Origin: Stichopus chloronotus
Taxonomy: Eukaryota; Echinodermata; Holothuroidea; Aspidochirotida; Stichopodidae
Assembly (NCBI GenBank): GCA_021234535.1
Contig: CM037848.1
Location: 14,463,444-14,527,443, forward strand
Direction: 5' to 3'
Length of the DNA: 64,000 nt
Shown here: piece after piece, positions 10,301-22,100 of the stretch
How positions within the stretch are numbered: position 1 is the stretch's first letter
Layout of the letters: every line of letters starts with the position of its first letter
Notes under the pieces: generated by a model
Database searches by the model: none
What the model was told of the DNA's origin: nothing
Seen by the model: only the letters and a program-made list of their open reading frames with translations
Program-made: the position numbers and the translations under genes

Positions 10301-12605
10301 TAACTAATTATTTCGTCAACATGTCAAGAAACGCATTGAGTTGGTTCACAAATTTCATGATATTTTTTTAAACCTGTTGCGTATATTCATGGTAAATGGC
10401 CAAACTAAGAGATTCTGAACATATGACACACAACTGAAGCAATAATGAGAGGGTAAATAACAATCAAAATCACTTTCACTGGTCACAAGGAAAATCCGTG
10501 ACCAGACACAACAGTGTTTGTTACCATAGGCAATTCCCGTTCATTAAAATAGAACAATTTCTCACTCTTTCCGTAACTGTAGAAACAGATATGTGATGAG
10601 ACTAAATGAGACTATAGTTGGAAGTATTGGCATGTAATGGTTTCTCTCAACCACAAAATAAAGTATATCAACTCAATAAGCCCCTTTCACGTAATTTTTT
10701 TTTTTTTTTGCCTAGGTCTTTTTTCTCTTTTGAAGGTCTCTTCTACGCTTCCGTAGATTGGAGAGGACGTTCATATGTAAGGTTGCGTAAACTTTCCGAG
10801 AAACGTCATGTGAAGATCAAATCTTGGTTGAGTATGTCATCTGCTCCAAATCTGTGACTACATTTACACGTGCGATGAAACGACGGAACGGTTGCATGAC
10901 GGGATACTACCCTTCATACCAGGGGTGCACCGAGTTTCTGTGCAACACATGTCAGCCGGGAGGCTTACCAGGGATTCAGCATATGGGATAGAATGTGGCA
11001 TGTGTTTACAAATGGGAAAGACTGAGCCGCAGGAGACTGTATCAATTATCGAACATAAACAAAAAGCAATGATAGATGTCGGTAAAGGATCCCCCCCCCC
11101 CCAAAAAAAAAAAGCTCTTAAGTTGCAAATACTGAAGGAATTTCCCTTTTTTACAACTTGTAAATAAGAGGTTGAAAGAGAAAAGCAATCATCAGGAGTC
11201 CCAAAACAAGCTAGCCTAAGCCAAGAAAAAAAAAAAAAAAACATTTGATCGTCCCCACCTGCTTTTGGGCTACCGCATCAATTTTGTTTTACATTTTTAT
11301 TGGAAATTTGATAATAGTCAGTTACCGTTCACAATGTATCAGGTTCTGTAAATTAGTTGACCAAAAATCAAACTTGTTTCAGATTTGTCACAGTATGTAG
11401 GATGTGTCTTTGTCTCAATGCATAGAGGCGCTTCAACGACGACTTTTCACAAAAGCAGGAGACTATTTTGAATGTCGGCCATCTTGAAATAAGAATGAAA
11501 AATAAAACACCCAGCATGCTCCATTTTTTTTAGAAGGTTCGAACCATCGACTTTTTTCTTTGGCCATATTTAGAAGGGAATATTACAGGTTGGTGTTCAA
11601 TAATGGTAGGCGCATGCGCAATGGTGACGACGTGCACTGGTGGTTATATTGTAGCTGTGTGATGATGAAGTTTTCCATGATGACGTCATCGCCCGGGCAC
11701 CATTATGGAGAACCAATTGCTTTCTCCTAAGCAAAACGCTCGAGGACACACGGTGATAAAATGTTCATATTTTGTGGCGTGATAAAGGTTTTAATACAAC
11801 TAAGGAATAAATCGACGGACAGCGATCGACGATCGAAACTTATTGGAGGAGTCCGAAAATATTTGAATTATGTTAAAAAAAAAACAGAATTTTACATGAA
11901 GAAGTAAAATCCATATATCATCGATATCCGGGGACGAAGCAACCCTCGAACAGGGGGATGGGATAAATGTATTAATATCTACAACTCTCTCTCACAGTAT
12001 AAAAGACCTGGCAATCTCTACGTGTAGGTCTCATGTAATCTCAAAAAGAGCACTTTTGTTAACTCCATCTACCCCTCCTCCCCCTTCCCCTCCTTCAATC
12101 CCGCAGCCCTGATTCTGTTGGCAGTGGACGTTGTAAGTGGTTTCCTTAGTTGATTTTGTACATTGACCTGGGCACTATAGCTACACTGAAGGGTTGTGTC
12201 CCATACAGACTGTATGATTCAGCTGCTCTAACGATAGGTACCCTGAATAACTGTATGTTTCCCTACAGGAGGGCAACTTAGAACAATCCGATAAATTTCT
12301 CTCAAACCTATATTGCCTATAGCCACCGACATCTTTTGAATGTTCCTTTTCGATCATGGTCACTAGGCACCTAGTCGTTCTGTTCATTAGCTACATATGA
12401 GTACTTACAATGCAATAGGCATACGCGTAGCTTCGGAGAGGGGGACAATTGTCCTCCTACTTTTAAATACCTAAAACGAAAACTTAAATATCGTTAGTGG
12501 AAACGTAAATTCAAACACCTGTGTTTTTAAAAATAAAGAATCGGACTAAATTTACTATGCCAGAGAGACTGTCCAGTGCCATTTACTGCAATCTGAGATT
12601 TGTTT
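10301..12605. other. Intergenic spacer between lectin and LRP2, left part
   Basis: No gene supported. Contents: a T tract at about 10698-10710, a poly-C/poly-A tract at 11091-11112, and a pyrimidine-rich stretch at about 12061-12100. Short ORFs (for example 10864-11244 minus) depend on these homopolymers and show no domain. Confidence 0.5.
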
Positions 12606-13170
12606 TTAAAAGGATGGTCTAGCCAGGAATATAGCTTTGATATGTTGAAGAGTAAGTTAATCTGACCATTACGGTGAAACTTCCATTTAATTCACATGTG
12701 TGGTTCCCGAGATATGAGCAGTTGAAGTTGCCACATTTGCTACTGACAGTTAACTTGAAGCAAGCAGGAATGATGTCATCTCCCCACATTAGTAAAGCAT
12801 TTTATTTTTTTCTTTAAAATATACACCAAATTTAATACTTCAGTACATAGTGATATCATAATGTGAATGTAGGAGGGGTATGAGAGTATTTTGACCTTCA
12901 TGTGACCAGTATGTAGGCTGACCACCTGCTGATTTCAAGGTCAAAATAATAAATTTAAAAATGCAGAAAACAAAAGACTCTTTAGCAATGTGAAGAGATG
13001 ATGTCACTCCTGTTTGCTTCAACTTCCAGTTGGTAGCAAAGGGGGTAACTTGAACTGATAAAATCGCGAGAACCATGCATGGGAACTGAATGGAAGTTTT
13101 ACTATAAGGGTCACATTAACTTACTCTTAAACATATCAAAGGTAAATTTCTGGCTGGACTATTCTTTTAA
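12606..13170. mobile_element. Foldback MITE with about 200-bp terminal inverted repeats and TTAA ends
   Basis: Left arm starts TTAAAAGGATGGTCTAGCCA; the right arm read in reverse starts TTAAAAGAATAGTCCAGCCA. Both arms then share TTTGATATGTT, AGAGTAAGTTAAT, AACTTCCATT, TTTGCTACC-type and GATGTCATCTC in the same order. The TTAA on both sides fits piggyBac-type target duplication. No transposase frame. Confidence 0.85.
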
Positions 13171-13189
13171 TCACAATATCTCTGAACCT

Positions 13190-13480
13190 AACGCACCATC
13201 GATTTGGCCTTTGGTTTTGTGCATTTCAAACAGAGTTTCAAATAACGGGCCATTGGGCCCACATGAGGTCTCAGACAAAAATCCCTGAACACCCTGAAGA
13301 GACAGACCATTAACAGAGCATCATTGGGACAAACCATCATAGTACAATAAAATCTGTAGGAGAAGCATTTTGTCAAATTTCATAAAATGGGCCTAACGGC
13401 CCACATAGGACCTTGGGCCAAAAATTCCTGAACACCCTTAATGGTCCACCACGCAACGAACACTGTGTTTAAGTTCAGTT
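13190..13480. repeat. Two diverged units of a roughly 144-bp repeat (GGCCCACAT ... CCTGAACACCCT)
   Basis: GGGCCCACATGAGG near 13256 recurs as CGGCCCACATAGGACC near 13398, each followed by AAAAATCCCTGAACACCCT-type sequence. The same family forms a longer array at 56145-56965. Confidence 0.75.
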
Positions 13481-13539
13481 AAGTTTCAGTTAAGTTCCAA
13501 ACGAATCCGTGAAAGCATGTAGGAGGTTTTGAGCAATTG

Positions 13540-13660
13540 TGGACAGATGGATGGATGGATGGGAAGATGATTGCAGTATCTCACACCAGAGGCTGATGTG
13601 AGCAAAAACCTTATACTGGAGGTAGGAAAATGAGAGGAGGTGGGGGGGGGGGGGGGGGGG
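13540..13660. repeat. GATG microsatellite and an 18-20 base poly-G tract
   Basis: (ATGG)n lies at about 13546-13562, then GGTGGGG and a long pure G run near 13640-13660. The G run creates the poly-proline stretch in the minus-strand ORF here. Confidence 0.85.
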
Positions 13661-15049
13661 AGAGAAAGTAAATTTAAGGCAATTACATTTAATTAATGTC
13701 TTAGGTAAAGCAATCAGCAATGCACGAATGATTCTTGAACTAAACTTATCTTCTGAACTTTCTACGTTTTGAGCATGTTTATTTTTTACCTCCATGGGGA
13801 CTTTTTTTTCTCGACTTGGGCAGACCTCCACTGGCTTTGGAAAAGTTTTGAATACATAGAGTAGGGGTAGACTAGATGCAAAATTGTGCCACATTTGATG
13901 CCTTGTACTGAGTACATCTTCAGAAGTTCGAATAATGAGTTCATTACTCCAAATTTGCCTGAAGGATCTTTCCCCTATTTTAAGTGAAACTCCATTTGGC
14001 CTGAGAGGGGGTTGCACCCCCAGTCTTTGTCCAAGTGTAGCAAGATCAAATTGAACAACAAACAAGCAAGTTTTCAAATTGAAGGTAATGTTGTAGTCCA
14101 TGAATGCTTGGTGCATTGATTGTTGTGGAGATGTGTCTTTTGTGTGTGCCTGTGATGCCTTTGCTTCGCACAAATGATATCTCAAGAATGAAATGTTCTC
14201 TCCAGTTTAAACTCGTTTCTCGATAGCCCCTAGTGAGTTACTTTATTGTAAACATATTTGAAGTTCCGGGGGGGGGTCAACAGCAAAAAGTTATTTGTGC
14301 CTGTATTTCGTCAAGATTATTTATCCATTTGATTCTGAAAATTATTTTACAAATGACATCAACAGAGAGAAAAATTTGAATTTTTGACCTTGACATGTGG
14401 GTAGATTTTGGAGAGAAGTTGATACAGCTCACTCAATTCTCAAAAAGGTTGAAGTTAAGCTTCGTCGAGTATGAGGTAACCTATCGGCTTGATTCACCAT
14501 TTGTTCCAGAATGAAGTAAAAAACAGCTAGTGATTTCATAGATTCCTACAAAATTGGAACCGGGTAATTAAACGTCTGCTGTATTTTATAACATTGTCAT
14601 TCCCACAGTACAGTGCATCATATTTGTGTGGAGGGACCTTACTAATGCACATGCCTATGGCTCTTTCATAGGACTACCGATTTTCCTGAAAAACCAAAGA
14701 AAATTCAGTTTTGAAATCATTTGTTGTGTATAATAATTCGGGAAGCTGACACAGCGTGTCCACGCAGCGGTTGAGTCGTTAAGCACTTTTGAAGGAATTG
14801 GGTGGTCACTTTGGATCCGGGAAGTAATTGTACCGTGCTGGTACCTGTGTTACCCAACACAGCAATAAATGAGATTAAAAAAATTAGATATCATACCACG
14901 ACTATTTTATCTTTTATTTTCTGAAATTTTGCATACATAATTTGAATGAAAAGATGGAGACCAGACAACAGTACTGAAGGATGTAAGAGTGAATACCAGC
15001 CCTGATGCAACTTTTGTGTCGTGAATTTTGGAAAAATATGTAAAAGAGA
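13661..15049. other. Intergenic spacer downstream of LRP2, no gene supported
   Basis: It contains part of a 231-codon minus-strand ORF (13490-14185) without recognised domain or splice support. Part may be LRP2 3' untranslated region if a distal poly(A) site is used. Confidence 0.4.
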
Positions 15050-15409
15050 GAGAAAAGAATACCTTATTATTAATTATCTTAAACGTGATGAATACAATGT
15101 GCCATAAAGATTATCTTTCTTTGCATAGCATTTAAGTGTACATTTGGCAATGATGCCACTAACTATCATTTCTAGGAGAAAAATGTCCAAGTAAAAAACC
15201 ACTTTTACCATCAAAGAAACGGTCATGACAATAGGATGCTACAGTCTCTTGAATTTTAAACCGACACTCCCTGGCAAATCTTATTCAATACAAAATGCTA
15301 TAAAACAGTTTTATAATCTAATTTCCAATTGTACAAAATACGAAGGAATAGTAACTTGGAATGTATTCATTTGATAGGCAGAGAGATACATCTGTGAGAT
15401 TGAGTAAGT
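15050..15409 (-). repeat. Duplicated noncoding block, copy 2 (3' side of LRP2)
   Basis: Homologous to 3797-4141 with indels; the best conserved part is the last 60 bp (GTAACTTGGAATGTATTCAT). It lies 490 bp past the LRP2 stop. Both copies are followed by GGGTGG-rich sequence. Confidence 0.7.
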
Positions 15410-15742
15410 GGGTGGGGGAAGTGGGGGAAAAAATCTAGGACCACACAACAATTTGTTGTTCTGAAAAGCAGGTACATGTTAGGACACGACAATGAATTGT
15501 CAGGCCAGTGCACAATCCAACTGGTAGCGGGAGGGGAAAAAAGTCGATTTTCTCAAAAAGGTAACTCGCACACCCTGCCCTGCCTGAAAGATTTAGCCTT
15601 ATAGGTCCCAGACCTGTTATCTTATTGACGTATTATAATCTAGCTCTGTGGTCATGTTGTCATATTAAGGCACTATTTACTCTTAGGTGACCAAAGAAAA
15701 GAAAAAAAAAAGAAGCCTAAACGTGAAATGACACACTTTTGT

Positions 15743-15748
15743 TTTATT
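15743..15748 (-). terminator. Candidate poly(A) signal AATAAA for the LRP2 gene
   Basis: TTTATT on the plus strand reads AATAAA on the minus strand 154 nt past the LRP2 stop. It is the first such hexamer downstream. Weak evidence, because AT-rich DNA makes such hexamers common. Confidence 0.3.
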
Positions 15749-15901
15749 ACTTGAACTGTAACTCTCAAGTAATTTGGTTTGAAAAAAATAATCACATATT
15801 TATATGGACTTACTTTCATCTTTTTTCTTTTTTTTTTTCCTAAATAGCTTCATTTTTTCTCTTAAAAGTTTTGATAAAATGTTAAGCAAAGTCTCTCTCT
15901 T

Positions 15902-16174
15902 TCACATTTCGTCTCTGGTCACGAGGACGTTCGTGTCACCTTCCTCTTCTGTGGGTGTGAAAGCTGCAGATTTATACTCTGCTGTAGGTTCCTCCCTTGG
16001 TTCCTCTATGCTGGGTAGGTCGACCACCTCTTCACCCTTCAGAGGGATAGGACTCTCCTGGACCACGTCCGGAGGCAGGCCCGTCTTCTCCGGCAGCGGG
16101 CCCGCGTCGTCGTTGTGTCCCACTGCTTGCAGCTCTGCTGTCTGCATACCGTACATGGGATTCTCAAAGTGACC
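15902..16174 (-). CDS. LRP2: LRP2 last exon: cytoplasmic tail with FENPMY endocytosis motif and stop
   Basis: 273 nt including TGA. It begins [11 protein letters not shown], an FxNPxY signal that in LRPs and LDLR recruits PTB-domain adaptors such as Dab2 and ARH for clathrin uptake (family knowledge). The rest is acidic and proline-rich ([20 protein letters not shown]) and ends TRDEM. Only one NPxY is present; vertebrate LRP2 has more. The tail has about 130 residues against about 210 in human LRP2. Acceptor TATCTTCAG. Confidence 0.92.
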   Translation of the reverse strand, partial: GHFENPMYGMQTAELQAVGHNDDAGPLPEKTGLPPDVVQESPIPLKGEEVVDLPSIEEPREEPTAEYKSAAFTPTEEEGDTNVLVTRDEM

Positions 16175-19100
16175 CTGAAGATACGAAAATAACGAGAGAG
16201 AGCAGCCATAAAATCTACACAGCTGGTACGGTGTCCAATTCAATGTACCCCCGCAGTTGACGTTATGACGATATTCGGCGTACTTTATGGCTGGAACATG
16301 AGTTGTACAGGCCATGGCCTGGTCATCATCTACCTTTGATCTTTGTCAGTGTTACAGGGAAGAGAAAATGGGGGGGGGGGGGGGGAAATCACCTGTAACA
16401 AAAGCTGAAAGAGAACTACACATTCATCTTCCAGAAATTTAAATATGAAAATTGTTTTGGCAGTTTTGTTGGACCTACAATATTCAAATTCTCCGCAAGA
16501 AAGCCTAGCCACTAATCACTGTTATTTGAACTCAAACAGACCAATGAGCATGGATATGAATATTCATGTATGCAAAATTGTGGCATAACCATTTTATCGT
16601 TTTAGTTTCTACAATATATTTTGACTTTCAGGGGGCAAAATATGACAAATTTTCAACTCATATTCCAGGCAGATACCAAAATGTGGGTGATAGCAAAGTG
16701 CTGCTGGGTTAGATCATTGGACATTTCCATATCTCACCCCATTTGTTGCCTTATGGCCATTTTCAGGAATTCCAGTTGCTTCCAATGGGAGGTCCACATT
16801 GGTTCCTTCTCTGTAGGTCACAGGTATTTCATCCTCTTTCCTGTTGGGGTAGGATCAAATGACCGGTCACAATAAAAGCAAATTGGACAAATGACCCCTT
16901 CCACGGTTCAACCATAAACAGAATCTCAGTAGTAAGAGTAAAGCAGAATGCTTGGAGGACAACAGTTATGAGAATCGTCCAACCAGAATCCAGAGCAACC
17001 AAAACCAAGCGTCATCTCAGAGCAGAGGTGCAACCACAACAATCACACTATAGTCTACCAATATAACCAACAACTAACCAGCTCAGAGCCCAGTGGTATA
17101 ACCTCTGACAACTATCACCTGATCTACGACTTATTCTCTACTATGGCCAGTTCTGATCAACCAGGGCTACATTCCTGTATTAAGTGTTACATACTTACAA
17201 CTTTCTCTTACAGTTAACTTTCAAAATTGTCAATTACATACAGAACTATTCCCTGAGGAGCAAACCACGTTTGACAAATTAACTTTCAATTTATACTGCC
17301 TCAACCCTGTCGAGATGTTCCAAATACGACAGTGCTGCTTACTTCTCTCTCATATTTTTCATCACGAAGAAGATGGCCACGATGATCAAAGCGAGGACAA
17401 CCAGGACCGCAAACACGACTCCCACTGCTGCTCCTGCACCTGGCAGAGGAAAAGAAAGTTGTGATTACACTGACAATTATTGTAAATGTTTGGAACCTTC
17501 AACTCCTGTTTGTCCAGTCTTATGATACCCTCGCCTTTCCTGCTTTTTCTCCTCTCACGATTTAGGAACACATTTCCTGCATGATACAATGTGATATGAT
17601 AACTAGACTTACTACTGTGAGGACAGGGTGTGTCCTCTCAAGAAGGTATACACATGTATGATATCATGTGAGAACTGGGAGAATGAAAGAGTAATTCATG
17701 AATGAAACATCCATTGCTGAAAATTACTCACTTCCACCTCTTTGTTGATTGGCCTTTGATGAGCAGTAAGGTCCTGCAAAGTCATCAACACATCTACAAA
17801 AACAAAGTACATGAACAATGTGTTAAGATGACAGAAGGTGTGGATCACTTTTCCCTTTACCTTTTCCTGTTACACTGAGAAGCAAATGGCTTTTGGTGTA
17901 ATGCAATCCTGAATTTATGGGAGAGATTTTACATCAAACCCTAGAATGAGTTTTTGACTACAGAAATCCCCTTCACCAAGGATACGTTGTTTGTGACATT
18001 CAATGGTGTTTGTACTCACTCGCAGGATCCGTCTGGTTGACAGATACCACCGTTCATGCAGGAACAGGAGTTAATTGGTGGCAGTGTCCTCGGTTCGACG
18101 ATAGCTAAACAAAAAGAATGTAAAGAGTCAGAATAAAATCAAACAGTGGAATGGTCTGCTTCTTAAACTGGAAGATATGCTGATGCCTCTCAAGATTGCA
18201 ATGCAGGTTGTAATCTCACCTAATAGCGAATTAAGAGTAAATACTCACACCCATCCCTAAGCTAACATCTCAGCTCCCTTCACCATACCTTTCACCTTCC
18301 TCTCTTCTTTCTCTACCACACCCTTCGGCTTCCTCTACCACACACCCTTTCTTTCTACACTGCACCCCTAAGCTTTTTCTCCTCAGTTCCCCTCAGCTCC
18401 TACCACAACCCTCATCTTCCTCCATCAAACCTCTCAGCTTCCTTCCCCACGACACTTAGCTTCCTAACCAACATCACCTCAGTTTTCACCACCACACACC
18501 TCTGCATTCTCCGCAACCATCAGCTCCCTGCCCCATTTTTCAGCCTTAACATGGACTGGATGTAAAGCAGGTTAGTTCCTTGTCCATCTACGTAATGATG
18601 ACAGTTACCTCCTTGACATTTTGCGTTGCTACCGATTTCAAATTGGTCTCCCTCTGGACATGCACAGGTATATCCCCTGAGAGGCCTGTTTTCATCTCTT
18701 TGTGGTGTCAGCAAACAAAGATGACTACAATAACTACCAGCACATGGATTATAACCTGAGAAGAGAGAAATACCAACAAAGAAACGAAATGTAATGATTG
18801 TGGGCATATAAGTTTCATATTTCTCATTTTTACGTGATGGTGATCATCACTAACTAACTAACTCATCTTCTGTGGCATCCTCCTGATCATCATAGCTTCC
18901 ACTGCTCCTTGTTTAACCTTTCCTTACCTTCTCTCTCTTACTTGTCCATCTCTTTTCCACATTTTTTTCCCACAAATAATTCTTCATCCCCTTCATTTCC
19001 AACACCTAACCCTTCCTATTCTTCTCCCTTCTCCCCACTGCCCTCACCCAACGTGCATTCTCTTTTCCTGAACTTCTTTCCATTCCATTCCATTCCCTCC

Positions 19101-22100
19101 ATCACTTTCTTCCAATATTCATTTTGTTTCTCCTCTTCCTGCAAGTTACTAATAAACACTTCCCTGTGCCCCTGAGCCACATGCACCCCCCCCTCACCAC
19201 CGCCATGTTTCAACTTGTAAGATACATCGAATATCGAATCTCAGCTTTCCCAGGCCAGGACAGGGATGCCCTTCTCCGGATCTCTTTCTCTTAACTAGCC
19301 CACCCACTCATATTTCCCACCCTCTCTCCTCATGCCCCTCCTGTACACCTACCTCCGATATCATATCTCAACTTGTGGTATAACTTGACTCCTGTAGGAT
19401 GAACCAGATTCCCTAGGGTGAGGACGGGGATGCCCTTGCCAAGTTTGTTCATCTTCATGATGGTGCTGTCCTCTGGAGAGTTGTGGTTCATGGTCGACCA
19501 GTAGAGCATCGTCTCAAAAACGTCCAGCTGGAAGGGATTCTTCAGCTCTGTGTTGGGGAAACAAAGAAATAAATCACACTTATAAACGTCTCTGAAAAAA
19601 AGGAAAAAACTGTAAGAGAGAATGCACTTCATCTCAGATCAAAAACTAAATGAGATATTCCAGTCTTAAGGTGGGTCATAGAGTGGAACACTATGCACAG
19701 CCTTTTGTGTGACGTCTGTCTAAAGAAAGCTTTCCCTATGCCTCCAGAAAAAAAAGTGGTATATGTCTTGAGCGTTACACCACAAACTCCCTGTGACCAT
19801 AGAAACTTCAACCCACTGTTCCCCATCAATAAAGGGCTCTCTTATCCTTTCACATGAAGAGGGGTGGAAAAACCATCTAAAAAGTGTTCAGAATTTGCAT
19901 CGGACAAGCAATGACAACAGAATCGAATAGTCATATTTAAAAGATTTGCATGGTCATTTTTTTTGTGACTGCTTAATCGTCCATTGACATGTTCTTCTTG
20001 TGTACAGCACCCAAAAAGAATGACTGTATTTGTGAAACTGATGGATGCTGGGGGGGAGGGGGATGGAAATTGAGAGAGATACTTACTTTCACCGTCGTAG
20101 ATCACTTGGCGTCTGCTCCCATCCCAGTTCATGACTTCGATTTTGTTCATTTTCCGATCGCAAAAGTAGACAGAGTCGTTTCGTGTGAAGTCAATGGTCA
20201 GTCCTGTCGGTTCCACTACCTCGCCGGCGAGTGTGTCAGGATTACTGCCATCCATCCAGGCTGTTCCTATTCTGGCATTTTCTCCGGTCTGCGTCCAGTA
20301 CATCACGCTGTTGATCAGAATGTCCAGTGAACAATGACTTATACGTACAAAAAGTAAGGTTCAACGAGAGTACCGATGGTGCGGATGTTCATACCCAAAC
20401 ACACGGAAGGTGTTACCATTGAGATACCATTCTGACAAATCACAGGAACCACTCACCGAGTATCATTATTTCAAATCCTCGAAATTGTACGAGAGAATCC
20501 GTAAGACTGACATAATTTTGCAGCATTCTATAACAAAAAGGGCTATGGGGTCCACATGGAATCCTGAACCAATGAGGAGGTACAGTCTTTTTTAGTGACG
20601 TTGACTAATATTTACTCGAGTGACCACAAAACAGATATCCAGGCTTACCCAACGATTTCCGTACGTAGTTCGGGGTTGTAACATGCTGGATAACAGCAGG
20701 GAGCACAGGCTCTCTATGTAGTCCACACCCAAGGGGAAATTGCCATCCCTCTCAAAAGTGTCTGTACCTCCTAAAAAAATTGCCCCTTGTTTAAACACTT
20801 GATTTTAATGTTGTATAAAAGTGTACCATTCACCAGGTTTCACCATGTGCTATGTGATATTAAGCTACACCTTTCTCACTAAAATTATTGGTAAATTAAG
20901 TGACATACGGTAGGAAGAATGGAACAAAAAATCATACCTAATCAGCACTTCTTTTCATCATGCTAACAGGACTTCCCACCTCTTGTGAAAAATCTGAGAA
21001 CAATGTGATCCCAATCACAAAAAAAAAAAGATCTATTTCTGCTTACCCTTTCCTGGGATTGACAGCGATATATCCAACATTTTCCAAGTCATCCATCAAT
21101 AGGACCTTGATGTAACGACCATCCAACTTGCTCACCATGATTCTTGGTTGGTTGACCATCATCAAATCGACATCTCTTTTGCTTCGTCCTGGCCGGATGT
21201 CGCCGGCATCTGTCCAGTATATGTTCCTGGTGAAAGTGGAAAGATACCAGGAGATGGAAAAAAAAAGGGGGGGCAATGAAAAAAGGGCCACTTGCATCAA
21301 CAGTATCATCAAAGACAATCTAGTTAAAAAAGATTTGACACTCCCTGGAAAAAAATGTGTCACAATTTGAATAAGTCAAAGATGTAATGTTGTTGGGGAA
21401 AAAAAAACATAAGAACTTTAGAATATGAACTGTGCTAACATTTTTCATGTGTGTGTAATTCTGTTTACATTAGGCTGTATTAAATGGTATTAAAGGTATA
21501 TGCATAATAAAAGTGATTACGGTATAGTGTTGAATGCTACAGACGTGAAGATACTAAAGACCGGCAAGCCTAGCTAAGCTTAGTGCATGGATGCACAGTA
21601 TACACCTGTGGCTGCACTGTATCATATGGCAAATTTCCCTGGCAACCAAAAGAGGAAAGAGGGGCAGGGGGTCAGTCTAGAGTATATTGTATATTGTAGG
21701 AGTGTCACACCTTTAAGAATTGCCATAATGTATCGATATTCTTACAGTCTGTGGTGTTAATGTAGCATCGCAAGAACACTTTCTACTGCTTGAAAGTAAG
21801 ACATGAAGATCGGGGCAGCTCTAACCAAGTGGGTGTGCAGCTCCCAGATGTATCGGAGGCCGACGCTTGGCGGTATTGATGACGACAATTCTCAGAGCAG
21901 AGCGAGACATAACCCTCTACATTAGTGTGTTCAGAATGGTTACTCTCATCAGGATTAGACCCGGCAAATAAAGGAATTTTCCAGGTATCACATGATCAAC
22001 CAAGTAACCAAAGCTGCCAGCTTATCTTGCTCATCTCACCGAAAGTGGAAGTCAACACACTAATGCAGACTTATTGCTCTACTAAACAGCCAACAAGCTC

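Noticed and set aside
13490..14185. 231-codon minus ORF, longest outside known genes
   Set aside because: Its poly-proline run comes from a poly-G tract and its end from an ATGG microsatellite; no domain, no splice or start context, and it overlaps no conserved repeat protein that I recognise.
20592..20798. Minus ORF with splice-like borders between propeller exons 29 and 30
   Set aside because: The product ([13 protein letters not shown]...) has no YWTD pattern, and joining exons 29 and 30 directly rebuilds GVMYWTQ in the correct phase, so an extra exon would break the propeller.
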